A DNA stretch of 64,000 nucleotides from Agrypnia vestita (GCA_016648135.1 JADDOH010024928.1:1-64000); one strand, 5' to 3'. Counted from the first letter of the stretch, positions 33,427 to 44,252 are shown. The notes: generated by a model not told the origin, from the letters alone. Translations and numbers: made by a program.

Positions 33427-34660
33427 GGGGTTACGTGTAGTCAGGATTTTTAAAAAATTGAATTTTTTTTTGGTATTTTCTTAAAGAAAAATGTTTCAAA
33501 AATATTGTGTGAAAATATCAGCTCGATCCGGTTATTATTTTTAAAGATATCCAACGATAACTGTAGGGCCTTCTGCTGCCGCCCGTACTGACACGCGGAC
33601 GGTGCTAGAACCGGCCGGACTGACAAACGGGGCGACTGCTACGAAACGCGGTTTTTACCAGATTAATTCTAAGAATAATGTTTGGAATTTCTTTTATACT
33701 TCTACTTTTAGACATAAGACCCTTTAGGCTATCTGAAATTTGATTTAGTGTTAGTACTTTAGTGGCAGTGAAACCCAGCAGTCGATAGGTATTATAATCA
33801 TTTTCAAAAATTTATAATCAGACGTCATGAAGGTATGCAAGGAATATTAATGATTGCCAATGCGTAGGATTAAATTATGGACCTAATGCACATCGGTATG
33901 CTGAAAAACTCGATATAGAGCGCAAAAAGATTGCTGACCAACGTGCAAATCAGGTCACTCGAGAAGGCAAAATGAGACGTAGATAAAAAAAAATTGACAT
34001 CTTGGAGGCTTACACATCGGCAGAAGATGTATTATATGTACCAAAAATAGACGACTCTACGTAAGTATTTTTTTAAATTGTATTTGTATTAATTATTTAT
34101 GCATAAAACTTTAAACGCGTTTTTCTCAAAATAACGTTTTCAAAAGCGGTGTCCACGATATTTTAAAAACTACTCGACAGATTTAAATGAAATTTAAACA
34201 TCATATTTTAGACATTAAAAACTTGTGCTTAATCGAAGGATTTTTGTTTTTGACATAAACTTTTTTTTTATAAATAATAAATGAGCGATTTTTTCCCTCA
34301 AAATTCATCATTAAGCTTTCAAAGACCGCCATTTTGCTAAATTTGAAAAAAAATAAAAAAGCTTCGATTAAGCACAAGATAAACTATTAAACTATTAATT
34401 TATTTTTGTTTCATTAAATTTAAATAAACCACTAAGAAGCACTGATGGACACCGCGAGGCACTACTTGCAAAAGAGGGGTCAAGAATCGAGATTCTATCG
34501 TGGTCCAGTATTAATAATTTTATTTGAAATTTTCGGTATAGTTACTTAAAATATAGTGTAAAACGTTGGTATTACGTATTGAATCAAAACATTAAACAAC
34601 CGTTGAAAAATTTTTTTTGAAAATGTCTATTTCTTTGCGCCTCTGACTACACGTAACCCC
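33427..34660 (-). mobile_element. TTAA-flanked DNA transposon, copy 2 (1234 bp)
   Basis: Reverse-complement copy of 14180-15417 with the same ends and TTAA at 33423-33426 and 34661-34664. The two copies match over their whole length with scattered substitutions and small indels. They form an 18-kb-spaced inverted pair. Confidence 0.8.
33822..34060 (+). pseudogene. Transposase exon remnant in TTAA element, copy 2
   Basis: Follows an acceptor-like ATAATCAG and ends at donor GTAAGT (34061). The reading RHEGMQGILMIANA is interrupted by a frame change, then GLNYGPNAHRYAEKLDIE, RKKIADQRANQVTREGKMRR, one stop, and YTSAEDVLYVPKIDDS. The flanking splice signals suggest an exon of a longer transposase gene that the non-autonomous element kept. 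Kolobok-like identity is inferred from the TTAA ends and the basic-then-acidic tail. Confidence 0.4.
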
Positions 34661-34811
34661 TTAAATTCATACTATCCCAATTGAATAAAATCTAATATAC
34701 TACAAAGGTGATGTCAAGGGATGGATGGCGCTCTGTACCTAAAGAAGAAGATTATACACTGTACTCGGAATTAGAGCTCTGAGAATCTATTTACCCCTAA
34801 AATATATATCT

Positions 34812-35207
34812 ACTAGCTTACCCGATTTTTAGTAACTTTTAGTCATATTTTATCAATTTGTGTATTATCCTTAACATATAGATATATGTCGTTGTGGACA
34901 TTTTTATAGAAATTTTGGAGTTCTACAACTTCTCTTTTGAAAAAGAGAAAGTATTAAAATATCTCTTACCGTTAAGGCAACGTTCGTAAAAAACGCATCG
35001 CTCGGCCATTTTTTCGTCACTTTAGTTGTAAAATTAGTCACCTCGAAAAGCCCTTTTATTTTAATGGGATAATATATAGCCTAAGTCCACCTTGAAAGTC
35101 CATTCTAAATATTGATGAAAGAATTTTTGAAATCGGATGAGTAGTTTCGGAGATTACCTCCTACATACAAACTTGCAAACTTTATCTCTTTATATATTAG
35201 TATAGAT
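34812..35207. repeat. Lepidopteran-type dispersed repeat ending TATTAGTATAGAT
   Basis: Begins ACTAGCTTACCCG and contains GGATAATATATAGCCTAAGT, ATCGGATGAGTAGTTTCGGA and the terminal TATATATTAGTATAGAT. From general knowledge, repeats of this pattern are very common in moth and butterfly genomes. The class is not certain. Confidence 0.5.
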
Positions 35208-35539
35208 AAATGCTACAGTATTTATAGGTACATAGATATATGTATATCAGTCATGTAATATGCTATAATCAGTGGCGTGCAACAGGCATAAACTTGATTA
35301 TGCCGTTGGCGTTGCCGACAATGTATAAAAAAAATAAAAAAGCATACAAATACAGGATTATTTGGAAAACATTAATAATCTCGCAGGATTATATTCCTGC
35401 CTTGATTATGAATCGAAAATGTTCAAGCAGCCATGTCCTAATACTAATAGTTATGGAATTATGCAATACTAAAGTTTTTAAAAATATTTCTGAATTATTT
35501 TTTACAAAACGTTGAACTATCATTAGAGTAACTTATATA

Positions 35540-36652
35540 TTAGGTCCTTACATATGAAATTGACGTTTAGTATGGGAGGAACATAAAGTCGATTTTTTTT
35601 TATTATAATATATTTATTTAATCAAAGTATGTACCATTGCTATCTATGGACTTTTGTCATCTCATAGGTAGTTCATCGATCCCTTTACTAAAAAAACCAT
35701 TCGGAAGGGAATCAATAAAATCTTTGAAGGCGGTTTGGACTGCCCCATCGGAGTTGAATTTTTTCCTTTGCAAGAAGTTATCCAAATTTCGAAAAAAATG
35801 GTAATCTGTTGGGGCAAGGTCCGGAGAGTACGGTGGATGTCTTAGACATTCCAATTGAAGCTCCTCTAATTTGGTAGCCGTCTGTTGTGCAGTGTGTGGT
35901 CTAGCGTTATCATGAAGCAGCAGTGGCCTAGAGCGATTAACCAGCCTCGGTTGTTTAGCAGCTAGCTTTTCCATCATGGTTTGCAGTTGCTGACAATAGA
36001 CATCTGCGTAATCGTCTGGCCAGATTTAAGAAAGCTGTAGTGAACGACACCAGCACTAGTCCACCAAACGCTCACAAGTAACTCGCGTTTGTTGATTTGC
36101 TTCACTCAATTCGTGAGGTACCCACCTTTCAAGCTTTTTCACCTTACCAATTTGCTTCAAGTGGATTAAAACAGTTTTATCACTAACACCGCAGCCTGTA
36201 GCTAACTCGGATGTGGTTTGCGATGGATTCCGCTTCCACAATAGCCTTCAATTCTTCATTATCAACTTTGGTCTCCGGCCGTCCACGGGGCTTGTTCTGC
36301 AGGTCGAAATTTCCAAAACGAAAACGTTGGAACCAAAAACGCACTGTGTTTTCTTTTGCGGCACCGTCGCCATACACATCATTAATCCTTCGAGCCGTTT
36401 CTGCAGCACTGGTGCCACGGTGGAACTCGTACTCGTAAATAACGCGATATTTCAAGTTTTTCATTTTGTAAACTGAGTCTCGCAAAGAAAAAAACAATTG
36501 AGGAAAAAACAAATGAATTATAATTTTCAAAACACAAATACATGAGTAAATAGCTGTAAAAATTTGGATTTGGAATTCCTAACCAAAGAGAAGATATTTG
36601 AGATCAAATTTGCCAGTACGGTAAAACGTCAATTTCATATGTAAGGACCTAA
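35540..36652 (-). mobile_element. Mariner element (1113 bp), TA target duplication
   Basis: Terminal inverted repeats of about 30 bp start TTAGGTCCTTACATATGAAA at both ends, flanked by TA (35538-35539, 36653-36654). It carries a disabled transposase on the minus strand. It is shorter than a usual 1.3-kb mariner because of an internal deletion. Confidence 0.9.
35618..36464 (-). pseudogene. Mariner transposase, frameshifted and internally deleted
   Basis: The N-terminus MKNLKYRVIYEYEFHRG and HTH region (AAETARRINDVYGDGAAKEN, then LQNKPRGRPETKVDN) lie in one frame. The second helix-turn-helix (PSQTTSELATGCGVSDKTV) is in another frame after a frameshift near 36230. About 60 codons are missing between QTRV and SAGVVHYSFLKSGQT, removing the first catalytic Asp segment. 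The C-terminal part keeps HDNARPHTAQQTATKLEEL and PPYSPDLAPTDYHFF with 34 residues between the two Asp, the mariner D34D signature. A late Trp codon has become TGA. It cannot make an active enzyme. Confidence 0.9.
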
Positions 36653-37082
36653 TAGATTACGAAAAATTCATTCGTTTCAATACAAGTTACAAAAAATGAT
36701 GAAAACCTTGCAGAAATTCCAATTGGAATGTTTTGCGATTGGAATTGGAAGGTTTTTATTATTTTATTTGACTTGTATTAAAGGGAATGAATTTTTCACA
36801 TTCGATATAAGTTAATTAAATCATATTTAAAGCAGGAATATATTTATTCGAGGTTGTTATTTTTTTCAAAATAAACCTGTATATTTTATATGTACTACGA
36901 CAAACTTGTAGGGCCGATATGGGAGATCTTAAAACGGCCCTCGACTTCGCTATACGACGAAAATGTCAAATATATTTCGAGGACGATTTATATATAATTA
37001 AATTGGGAGTTGGACTTATGACAATTAAACGTCTATTTTCACTGTGGAACAAAAAAGAAAATAATGATCGGTCAAAATTTTT

Positions 37083-37330
37083 ATATGTGGGGTATAAAAG
37101 CAAAGGCAGCAATATCCAAAAAAATTTAGTGCAGTAATCGAGGTTTACTAATTTATAATGTACTGAATTCAAGATTTTATAGGAAACATGGTTTATTATG
37201 ATTTCGGAAAGTATAGATATATAAAATCTAGAATTCAGTACATTTTAAATTAGTAATCCTCGGTAATCGCATTCAAAACATTTTATTAATTTTTTGGATA
37301 TTGCTGCCTTTGCTTTTATACCCCACATAT
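37083..37330. mobile_element. Fold-back MITE G, 248 bp
   Basis: Arms of about 110 bp begin ATATGTGGGGTATAAAAGCA and AAGGCAGCAATATCC and end with the complement. The small central loop is GGAAACATGGTTTATTATG. A second, interrupted copy is at 61632-62275 and a single arm at 44185-44252. The frames at 36919-37137 and 36966-37172 are unsupported. Confidence 0.8.
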
Positions 37331-37334
37331 CATC

Positions 37335-38380
37335 GATGGCAATATCCTAGTAAATAAACGTATTTATATTTGAAAAGCAAAGAAGAACATTTACCGATGG
37401 AATATACACAAAACACTTAGTATGTCAGCAATATAGAATTAGCAACATTGTCGTTTCTGTAAGTGGATTAATAAATGAAATGGATAAAAATAAGACTTTT
37501 CAAAGAAAAACGCTATATTGTACGAAAATTTACTAGTCAACTACGTAAAACTCGCAGACGCAAAGATAGGGCGAGTGTAATAAGGATTCAGTAGGAAAAT
37601 ATTCACTTAGTACGACTTTTTTTACAGATCCTAGAAACAAATTTGATTCTCGCAAACAAATAAAATAGGAGCAGCATTGATATGAAGCTTCACATAGAAA
37701 CAGTCGAATATAAAAACTCTAGCGGCAGCCATGGATTACGGCTAGAATTTTAAAACGTCTTTTCTATAATTTATTTGTTTTTCAGAATCTTTAGGGTTGC
37801 GTAGCTTTTTTGCACATATGCGCTGCACGGCACTGGGTACCTCGATACCCAAGTAGCAACGCCGATAGTTCGGAAAGTTGGGCGCCGCTTCGCTTCAATT
37901 CCCGAACACCCTGTAGAGCGGGGCACCCCGTTATTAATGTCTTCATATCAAATTAAAGGGCTTAAATAATATGCTACGGGGGATGTATAAACGATCACGA
38001 AACACGACAACAATTAGTACAAGTCGGTGATTATCCGTATCGCTAAATACCGGAATATTTTTGGTTTCGTTTGTACTTTAATGCCGCGTTTAAGGGAACG
38101 TTTAATATAACGCTTTAGTGATGTAAATAAAATATTGCGGCCGTAAAATATTGCTTTGTATCGCGTAACCACCCGCTTTAATGTATTCATTTTCTCGTAC
38201 AGCAGCCTCCAGGCAAGGGTGGGGGTGGATTTCGTGCTTTTTGACCGTTGGGAAACAACCCGATCCTGTCAATTCCACGCTTCGAGTCTTGAGACCTTAT
38301 TCGTACTAACGGGTCTGTTTTCATTGGTAAGCGATATTTTCATTTTTTCATTTTAAATCATCAACGCCCTTATAGGCTTT
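37335..38380. other. Spacer, nothing recognised
   Basis: A GC-richer stretch at about 37815-37930 (GCACGGCACTGGGTACCTCG) has no identified product. The frame 38156-38356 has no motif. Confidence 0.35.
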
Positions 38381-38384
38381 TGCA

Positions 38385-38575
38385 TTTTTTTTTTTTTTTA
38401 AATAGAGATGCGAACACGGAATACGTGTCACATCAATATTCTTACTATTTTAAAATTAAGCTTAACGCTTGTGCTATGAAAATAGGACTAACTTGCTAGT
38501 CTGGAGTGAGGTTCGAACCCGCAATCTTTGGATCACGATGCGAGTGTCCTAACCACAGGACCAACAAGCTACTCG
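38385..38575 (-). mobile_element. tRNA-derived SINE D, copy 5
   Basis: Poly-T (A tail on minus) at about 38387, the body including GAACACGGAATACGTGTCAC, B-box complement GGTTCGAACCCGC and A-box complement near 38550. The tail is a clean homopolymer, so this may be a younger copy. Confidence 0.8.
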
Positions 38576-38581
38576 AACAAG

Positions 38582-38941
38582 CTACATTACAAATAATTTA
38601 CATAATGCGTACGCACGCAGGACGTGAAAAATAAATATAAGTACATAATAATTTTTTTCTTCTTCTTTTTCTTTATTTAGACTCAACAGTGTTTCCTCTT
38701 GGGATGCCGAATTCCAGATATCCCTCTGGTGGATGCTGTCCATCTGATTCGCCATGAAATTCTTACCGAACTCATTTTTTGTACGTCTTGATAACAGTAT
38801 CGTCGACGCTGTCTCACCCATCTGACCATATCTCGAACCTCTCAGAATGCTATATTCTTCATGCGAGTCTTCCCAGAAATAGCACTCAAAGTTCTCATTA
38901 GCAAAATAACAATAAAATATATCATCTCTACTTGAGTTTAA
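38582..38941 (-). CDS. Unrecognised minus-strand open frame (about 119 codons)
   Basis: An open frame without an initiating Met at its upstream edge. It reads RDDIFYCYFANENFECYFWE, DSHEEYSILRGSRYGQMGET, RRTKNEFGKNFMANQMDSI and QRDIWNSASQEETLLSLNKE before sliding into low-complexity GAA repeats. Composition is mixed and acidic rather than AT-driven, so it looks coding. It could be a host exon or an old element gene; no family is recognised. The NENFE segment also occurs in the tandem duplication next door, with diverged codons after it. An internal Met at 38819-38821 would give 79 residues. Confidence 0.3.
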   Translation of the reverse strand, partial: LNSSRDDIFYCYFANENFECYFWEDSHEEYSILRGSRYGQMGETASTILLSRRTKNEFGKNFMANQMDSIHQRDIWNSASQEETLLSLNKEKEEEKNYYVLIFIFHVLRAYALCKLFVM

Positions 38942-39200
38942 TTATATTTTATATTTTACCACTCAGTATCGAAACTGACTACGTCCAATGCCATCCATCA
39001 GGATACAACATACAAAAAAAATACATTTCTTCCCAACAATAGTACCCACTCAAAGTTCTCATTAGCAAGGAAAACTTGATAACAATAAAATATATTATCT
39101 CTACTTGATTTTAATTATATTTTATATTTTACTACTCAATATCGAAAGTGACTACATCCAATGCCATCCATCAGAATACAACATACAAAAAAACCCCTTT
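38870..39200. repeat. Tandem duplication, period about 164 bp
   Basis: CACTCAAAGTTCTCATTAGC occurs at 38883 and 39047, each followed by AACAATAAAATATAT, ATCTCTACTTGA, TTTTATATTTTA and GACTAC.TCCAATGCCATCC. The first copy overlaps the 5' part of the frame at 38582-38941. Confidence 0.8.
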
Positions 39201-39204
39201 TTTT

Positions 39205-39720
39205 CTTAACAATTAATCTACTTTTTTGGTATTACATTTAAAGGGTTACACTACCATGTAAGCCGAAAATATAGGTAGATTTTTAGGAAGGTGATGTTTA
39301 TTTTTATATTGAAACTTACTAGGTATATTTTTTATTTTTATTTATTTAACATAACATTACATTAAATTACATTACAAATATAATTATACAATAATAATTT
39401 ATCATACAATCATATAATAAAATTTGTAACTACCCAACTAGGCTGGCCTGTTTTAGGGCAAGTTATATATTTCATTTTAAAACACAATATTCGACTATGG
39501 GTACTCATTAGTATATATAATTAATTAATGATTTAGAGTTCAAGTAAAAATTTAAATTAGATTAATACCTACATACATATTAAACTATTATTATTTTGAA
39601 AAAATTTCCATAAAGAAATGGTCGCGTAATGTCCATTCCCGTGGAGATGCAATTTTCCCCGGTGCACGTTTGTTCGAGGCGTATTTATTTTGAAATGAAA
39701 TATCTTTTTATATCAAAATG
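39205..39720. other. Spacer with LINE-tail-like T/A run
   Basis: TTTTTATTTTTATTTATTTA followed by ACATAACATTACATTA at about 39330-39400 resembles a minus-strand LINE 3' tail. No coding part is recognised. Confidence 0.35.
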
Positions 39721-39725
39721 TTAGA

Positions 39726-40385
39726 TAAGTTAGTATATAATCACTTACTGAGATTATAAGTCTAACGTTTCCGAGACATACCCGTCTCTTCGTCAGATCA
39801 ACCACTACATTAGCATGTAAATTTGCGCTACAATAGCATAAATTCCGATGTTAATTTTTTATCATAAGAATTAAAGACGAATGAGATGCCCTAATAATAA
39901 TAAATTCTGTGAATTTGCTAATCAGCTCAAATAGTCCAATCATAATTTTATATAGAAGCAGTGGTAAAAATAATGAATATTATTAATAAAGGATTAAAAT
40001 TTAATAATATGGATAATTTTTTATATTCTTAAATCAATAAGAAACAATATTCCTCTAATTAATGATCAAATAAACATTTCTATAGTCCTCTGTTTGATTT
40101 GGAATTACGTATTAGGTAAAACACAAGAATTATCACACCACACACCCGTCACACACCGTCTCGCTCTCCCCGCCCCTCAAATTCCTGATCTCTTTTGGTA
40201 GGAACTAGTGCATGTGAGGAATATTTTGAGAAGGCGTTAGTGTCTGAATGAAACTATGGTTGTGGTGTGCAGTGGTATTTACATGCTAGTGTAGCGGTTG
40301 TCCCGACGAAGAGAAGGTTACGTCTCGAAACCGGTAGACTAATAATCTCAGTAATTGGTTATATACTAACTTAACTTAAAATGTC
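39726..40385. mobile_element. Fold-back element with hammerhead-like arms, large copy
   Basis: Inverted arms of about 100 bp: AAGTTAGTATATAATCACTT on the left and its imperfect complement on the right. Motifs lie at 39768-39796 (minus: CTGACGA-A-GAGAC-gggtat-GTCTC-GGAAAC) and 40303-40330 (plus: CCGACGA-A-GAGA...TCTC-GAAACCGG). The right end is followed by ATGTCTGACCACAAAGTTAA, the complement of the 269-bp tandem unit of 12450-13073. No coding content in the centre. Confidence 0.7.
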
Positions 40386-40864
40386 TGACCACAAAGTTAA
40401 TGCTTTAAATATTAATAGTATCTTTTTATATTTTGAGACTGATGAGTTTTCTTCTCAATAAAGTTTTGGTGGTGGCGTTCAATGTGATCCCAAATTAAAT
40501 CACGAACTATTCCCAGCGCTTATGGAGTGCCTAATGGCTAATATATCTGAAATATATGTACGGAAGCAATTACTGGAGCCGCTGATCTCCAGAGGGACTC
40601 GGTAATTTATGCAGTCTTGGTGGAGGAGTCTGTGCTTGGGATGATTTACAATGAAAAGTTACGTTCTGTCTGCTATTTCTTGTTGGTGTACTAAATTGAT
40701 ACTAGACAATAAATCAGGGCTGTCCATAACTGTACTGACAATTTAGTTTAAATATGAGGAATACCCAAAAATACGACCTTTGAAATAAAAAGCAGTAATA
40801 GAATAAGGATGGACGACCTATAGTAGAAAATTGTAAAAATCAGACATGTAAATATGGATAGATC

Positions 40865-41175
40865 GAAATACTCTAATAAAATAACACTTGATACTGATAC
40901 ATCTAAACATACGCTCAATTCGGAAAATCTCCATGCTGAAGAAACAAACTTGTATTATATTCCAAACCACAACATTTTTCAAGCGCAAGAAGCTATAAAA
41001 AAGGTGGTGGCATAATTTTGTATGTCCGAAAGGAACATAAATTTACTGCACAAGACAAAGTTTTTAAGAATGTGACTGGGAATATCTGCACTTCGCACAA
41101 GTGGAGTGCAAAATTATCAGCGATATATCGACCTCCTAGTACAAATAAAACTACATTTTTTATCTGAGTTTCGAA
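40865..41175 (+). pseudogene. LINE endonuclease-domain fragment (Jockey/CR1-type)
   Basis: The plus strand shows HLNIRSIRKISMLKK, the usual start of the LINE apurinic-like endonuclease domain, then in a shifted frame GGGIILYVRKEHKFTAQ and SAKLSAIYRPPSTNKT, matching the conserved YRPP segment. The intervening catalytic part is decayed. About 30 bp later the 3' end of the same kind of LINE begins, so the reverse transcriptase domain has been deleted. Confidence 0.6.
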
Positions 41176-41204
41176 ATTCACTGCAAAAAATTGAACATAC
41201 AACC

Positions 41205-41385
41205 AAATTAAAAAACACTAAAAAAATACAGTGAATTGTGACAAGTTTTAATATATTTGTTTTATAGTATATTATTAAGTGTAGAATTAAACTGTACATA
41301 TAAATAATGTAATGAAATCCTTGCGTTTAAACTTTTTAAACAGTTTTGCAAGATGTAAATATAAAATGGCAACAATTAAAAAAAA
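41205..41385 (+). mobile_element. LINE 3' untranslated region, copy 2
   Basis: AATGAAATCCTTGCGTTTAA and GTTTTGCAAGATGTAAATAT match 8800-9075 and 45010-45295. It is joined to the endonuclease fragment upstream, giving an internally deleted LINE. Confidence 0.6.
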
Positions 41386-41389
41386 ATAA

Positions 41390-41732
41390 CGAAGAAATTT
41401 TTTAAAAACACATGTGTTTTTAAAATATATTCTGCATCGATACATGCAACCTTCTTCCATAGTTCTAACGAGTTTTTTATTTTATGTTTATGAAAATTCA
41501 TTGGTTTTGACTACTACATCTATGTTGTATATATGTATGTTTCATTTGCACACCTTGTTTCGTAAGTGGGTTGCTATCGCTACCTGTAGTCGAAAATTTT
41601 GTCATTCCCATGAACCAGTACAGATGACACTGTTGGTAATGAGAGATCTATATTTTTTTATTGGAGTTATTAAAGCAATATACTTTTTATATGTGTTCTT
41701 TCTAATTATTAACATTACACTAGAATACGACT
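41390..41732. other. Repeat B-like sequence with unsupported frame
   Basis: A 106-codon plus frame (41414-41734) overlaps sequence related to dispersed repeat B (12110, 53640) and is strongly hydrophobic from T richness. Not supported as a gene. Confidence 0.3.
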
Positions 41733-41767
41733 GAAATATATATATATCTATATAATATATATATAGT

Positions 41768-41799
<32 letters not shown>

Positions 41800-41815
41800 A
41801 TATATACTTATATCT
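41733..41815. repeat. (TA)n microsatellite
   Basis: Imperfect TA dinucleotide run with TCTATA and TAGTATA interruptions. A second such run is at 59568-59596. Confidence 0.85.
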
Positions 41816-41819
41816 ATAA

Positions 41820-42990
41820 CAGGTAATACAAGTACAAAAAAATGTTTAAGTAAAAGGTAAAAATAAAAATTTGATTTTTTAATATGTTCAACAGGACAAT
41901 AAAGTATATACTCATATTAATGATGCCAGACCCTTTTAGCGGGTCATTTCTTCCGCTAGACGCTTTAAAGCTCTATAAATAATCATGTCATTTACGTTAT
42001 AGTAACAAATCTGTTTTTTTTATATTTAATTTGGGCCATTATTTAACAATATGACCTGATACTTTTTATTTTGACGTTTTACTTGCACATTTTCTTTCCT
42101 GCATTACCTGTTATCTGCCAAAATACCCCGAACTCAAATGTCATAAATTCCAAAACTTCTTACCTAATGTAGTGTACACCTACAAAAAAAAATTCAGGTT
42201 TGATACTATAACGTATACTATTCTATTTTATTATCTTAAACTAAATATTTTCGGATAATGTTAAAAAAAGTTTCATTTAATAAAAAAGCAAATTTAAAGA
42301 AAAACACAACCTAAAAAAAAAACTTTATCCGAGTAAATCAGGTGGTTTAAGATAGTAAAATGAAAATCGATTTTTTGCAGATACGATAGTATCTATACGT
42401 AGGGGCTATCGATATGTAATGCCAATATTTAGAAACAGAATTTTGAGAAAACTGTCATTAAATCCTTTTATAGTTAGCAATAATAAATTGGATCGTGTTA
42501 TTGTCGTTTATACAGTGTACACATTCGTGAAATGGGATTAAAGTGCGCGATATTGCTGTGGTAGGTATCGAATCGGAACGTTTCAAGCTTCCTTAATGAC
42601 CCGGTAGTTGCATGCAGCTCTACTCTTGAGATCAATGGTTCTCCAATAAATTATTTACAATTTTGTTCAGATCAAGATCAACAATATTGCATCTCGAGTA
42701 AACACTTCATCGTAGTAAACAGTTATTTTGTAATGATTTACTATTTTTTCAAGATTTTTTCTTAAACCTGTTCGAAATGATAATATCCCTATTAAACTTT
42801 TCAAAAAATTATCTAATAACAACAATAATCTGACAGATTATTTTATATCGCATAATAAAGGCTTACTCTATGATGCCAATACTGCGAACTTAGGGCACAA
42901 ATAGCAATATATAATTTTCAACATTTCTAAATGCTTTTGTTGCTCTAGTTCTGTAGCCTAAATGATTTTCTGATCTGTCAATAGTATATT
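41820..42990. other. Spacer with dispersed-repeat fragments
   Basis: 42100-42220 matches parts of repeat F and SINE-flanking sequence (TGATACTATAACGTA also at 31650). No gene is supported. Confidence 0.4.
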
Positions 42991-42992
42991 CT

Positions 42993-43243
42993 TAAAATTA
43001 ATTTTATTATTTGTTTTTATCTACTTATATATTTATTAATTACACATGTTTCGGAAAAACCTTTCCATCGTCAGGGTGTTTTATGTATGTCAAAATATCA
43101 AAATGAATGCTATCTTTTGTTTTGGTTTTCTAAATTATTTAAAAAATCATTTTTTATAAGCGATGGAAGGGTTTTCCGAAACATGTAGGTATAATTAATA
43201 AATATATAAGTAGATTAAAACGAATAATAAAAATAATTTATAA
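42993..43243. mobile_element. Fold-back with hammerhead-like arms, AT-rich copy
   Basis: Arms run from AAAATTAATTTTATTATTTG through CTTATATATTTATTAATTA to CATGTTTCGG, and back. The left motif (43049-43074, minus) is CTGACGA-T-GGAAA-ggt-TTTTCC-GAAAC. The right (43160-43181, plus) has lost the 5' CT (GCGATGGAA...TTCC-GAAAC). Both continue ACATGT and then GTA. Confidence 0.65.
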
Positions 43244-43768
43244 AATGCCTATTTACAAAGTTGCTCAACTGAATGAAAAAATAATAATATAATCAATGTT
43301 TGGAATGTTTATAAATTCGTAGGAGCCGTTTCGAGGGTTTCTGAGTGATTCGATTAGTTTAAGAGCATTCTGTAAGAGCATTTAGAAACTACTGGAAGTC
43401 GATGGAACACGCGAGAATATACGGAAAGATTCCAGAAAATTCCATTTTCTATATAGTGCTGTGGAGCGTGAACACGGGAAAAGGTTCGTAAAATAGCACA
43501 TAAAGAGCGAAAAATAATATTTTAAGGTTTTACAAATTTTACATGCAAATTATACAGAATCACAGTTTGATAAATTAGAAATTTAGGAAATAAGAAAAAG
43601 TGTTAATAGTAAATCGAATATTATAAATAATCAGGTCCTTTTTACAAATAGTTATCTTTTAAATTTATTTTCATGTTAAGTTGGTACTTTATTATTATTC
43701 ATTTTCCATATAAAACTTTTTAAATATTTTGATTTTTGAATTCTATTTTGTTAGTATACAATTATATC

Positions 43769-43795
43769 CTGACGAAGGGGCCGTGGGCTCTGAAA
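43769..43795 (+). other. Hammerhead-core-like motif, single
   Basis: CTGACGA followed directly by a hairpin AGGGGCC-gtg-GGCTCT and GAAACATG. In this copy the base after CTGACGA can pair (A-U), so the usual extra base is absent. No partner arm was found nearby. Confidence 0.4.
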
Positions 43796-43984
43796 CATGT
43801 TGATATTTTCAATATTCAAAAGTGGTGAAAATTAAGTTTATTTTCATAAATTATATTAATAATGTCACCACAAAATTATTTTGCTGTTTTTGAAGAATAA
43901 GAAAAAGAATATATTCGCTTTTTACCTTGTATATCAAAATGAACATTCTGGCACTTAGTGTTTTAATTTTTAATCAGTTCTAAG

Positions 43985-44160
43985 TAACTAACTAACCATC
44001 ACGCCGTTTCCCCGCAGGGGTAGGCAGAGAGGATTGAACGCCACAATCTTCTATCCTGGAACACCACTTTTGCTTCGGCCACATTCATACATCTTCTCAT
44101 ACACGTTCTACGGTTGTTGCGGCTTTTAACAGGGCCATCCTCAAATACTTGTATTTAATC
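43985..44160 (-). mobile_element. RTE-type LINE 3' end, short copy
   Basis: ACCATCACGCCGTTTCC and GGGGTAGGCAGAGAGGAT match 63245-63285, where the same sequence (minus) follows the reverse transcriptase C-terminus. Only the last part of the element remains. Confidence 0.6.
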
Positions 44161-44184
44161 AGTTCCAGTATTCAATGAGTGATA

Positions 44185-44252
44185 CTGCATTCAAAACATT
44201 TTTTTAATTTTTTGAATATTGCTGCCTTTGCTCTTATGCCCCACATATAAAG
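44185..44252. repeat. Single arm of fold-back MITE G
   Basis: GCATTCAAAACATTTTTTTA, TATTGCTGCCTTTGC and ATGCCCCACATAT match the right arm at 37265-37330. No partner arm is present. Confidence 0.65.

Larger units (their letters stand above)
35350..36890. repeat. MITE family C copy split by mariner
   Basis: The left half (ACAGGATTATTTGGAAAACA ... AAAACGTTGAACTATCATTA) stops at the mariner insertion (35540-36652). The right half resumes with GATTACGAAAAATTCATTCG and ends AAATAAACCTGTATA. Without mariner it is about 430 bp. Confidence 0.65.

Noticed and set aside
14180..34660. A single large inverted duplication
   Set aside because: Similarity stops exactly at the TTAA on each side, so these are two separate insertions.
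41414..41734. 106-codon plus frame rich in hydrophobic residues as a membrane protein
   Set aside because: Hydrophobicity follows from T-rich DNA, and the segment overlaps a dispersed repeat seen elsewhere without the frame.
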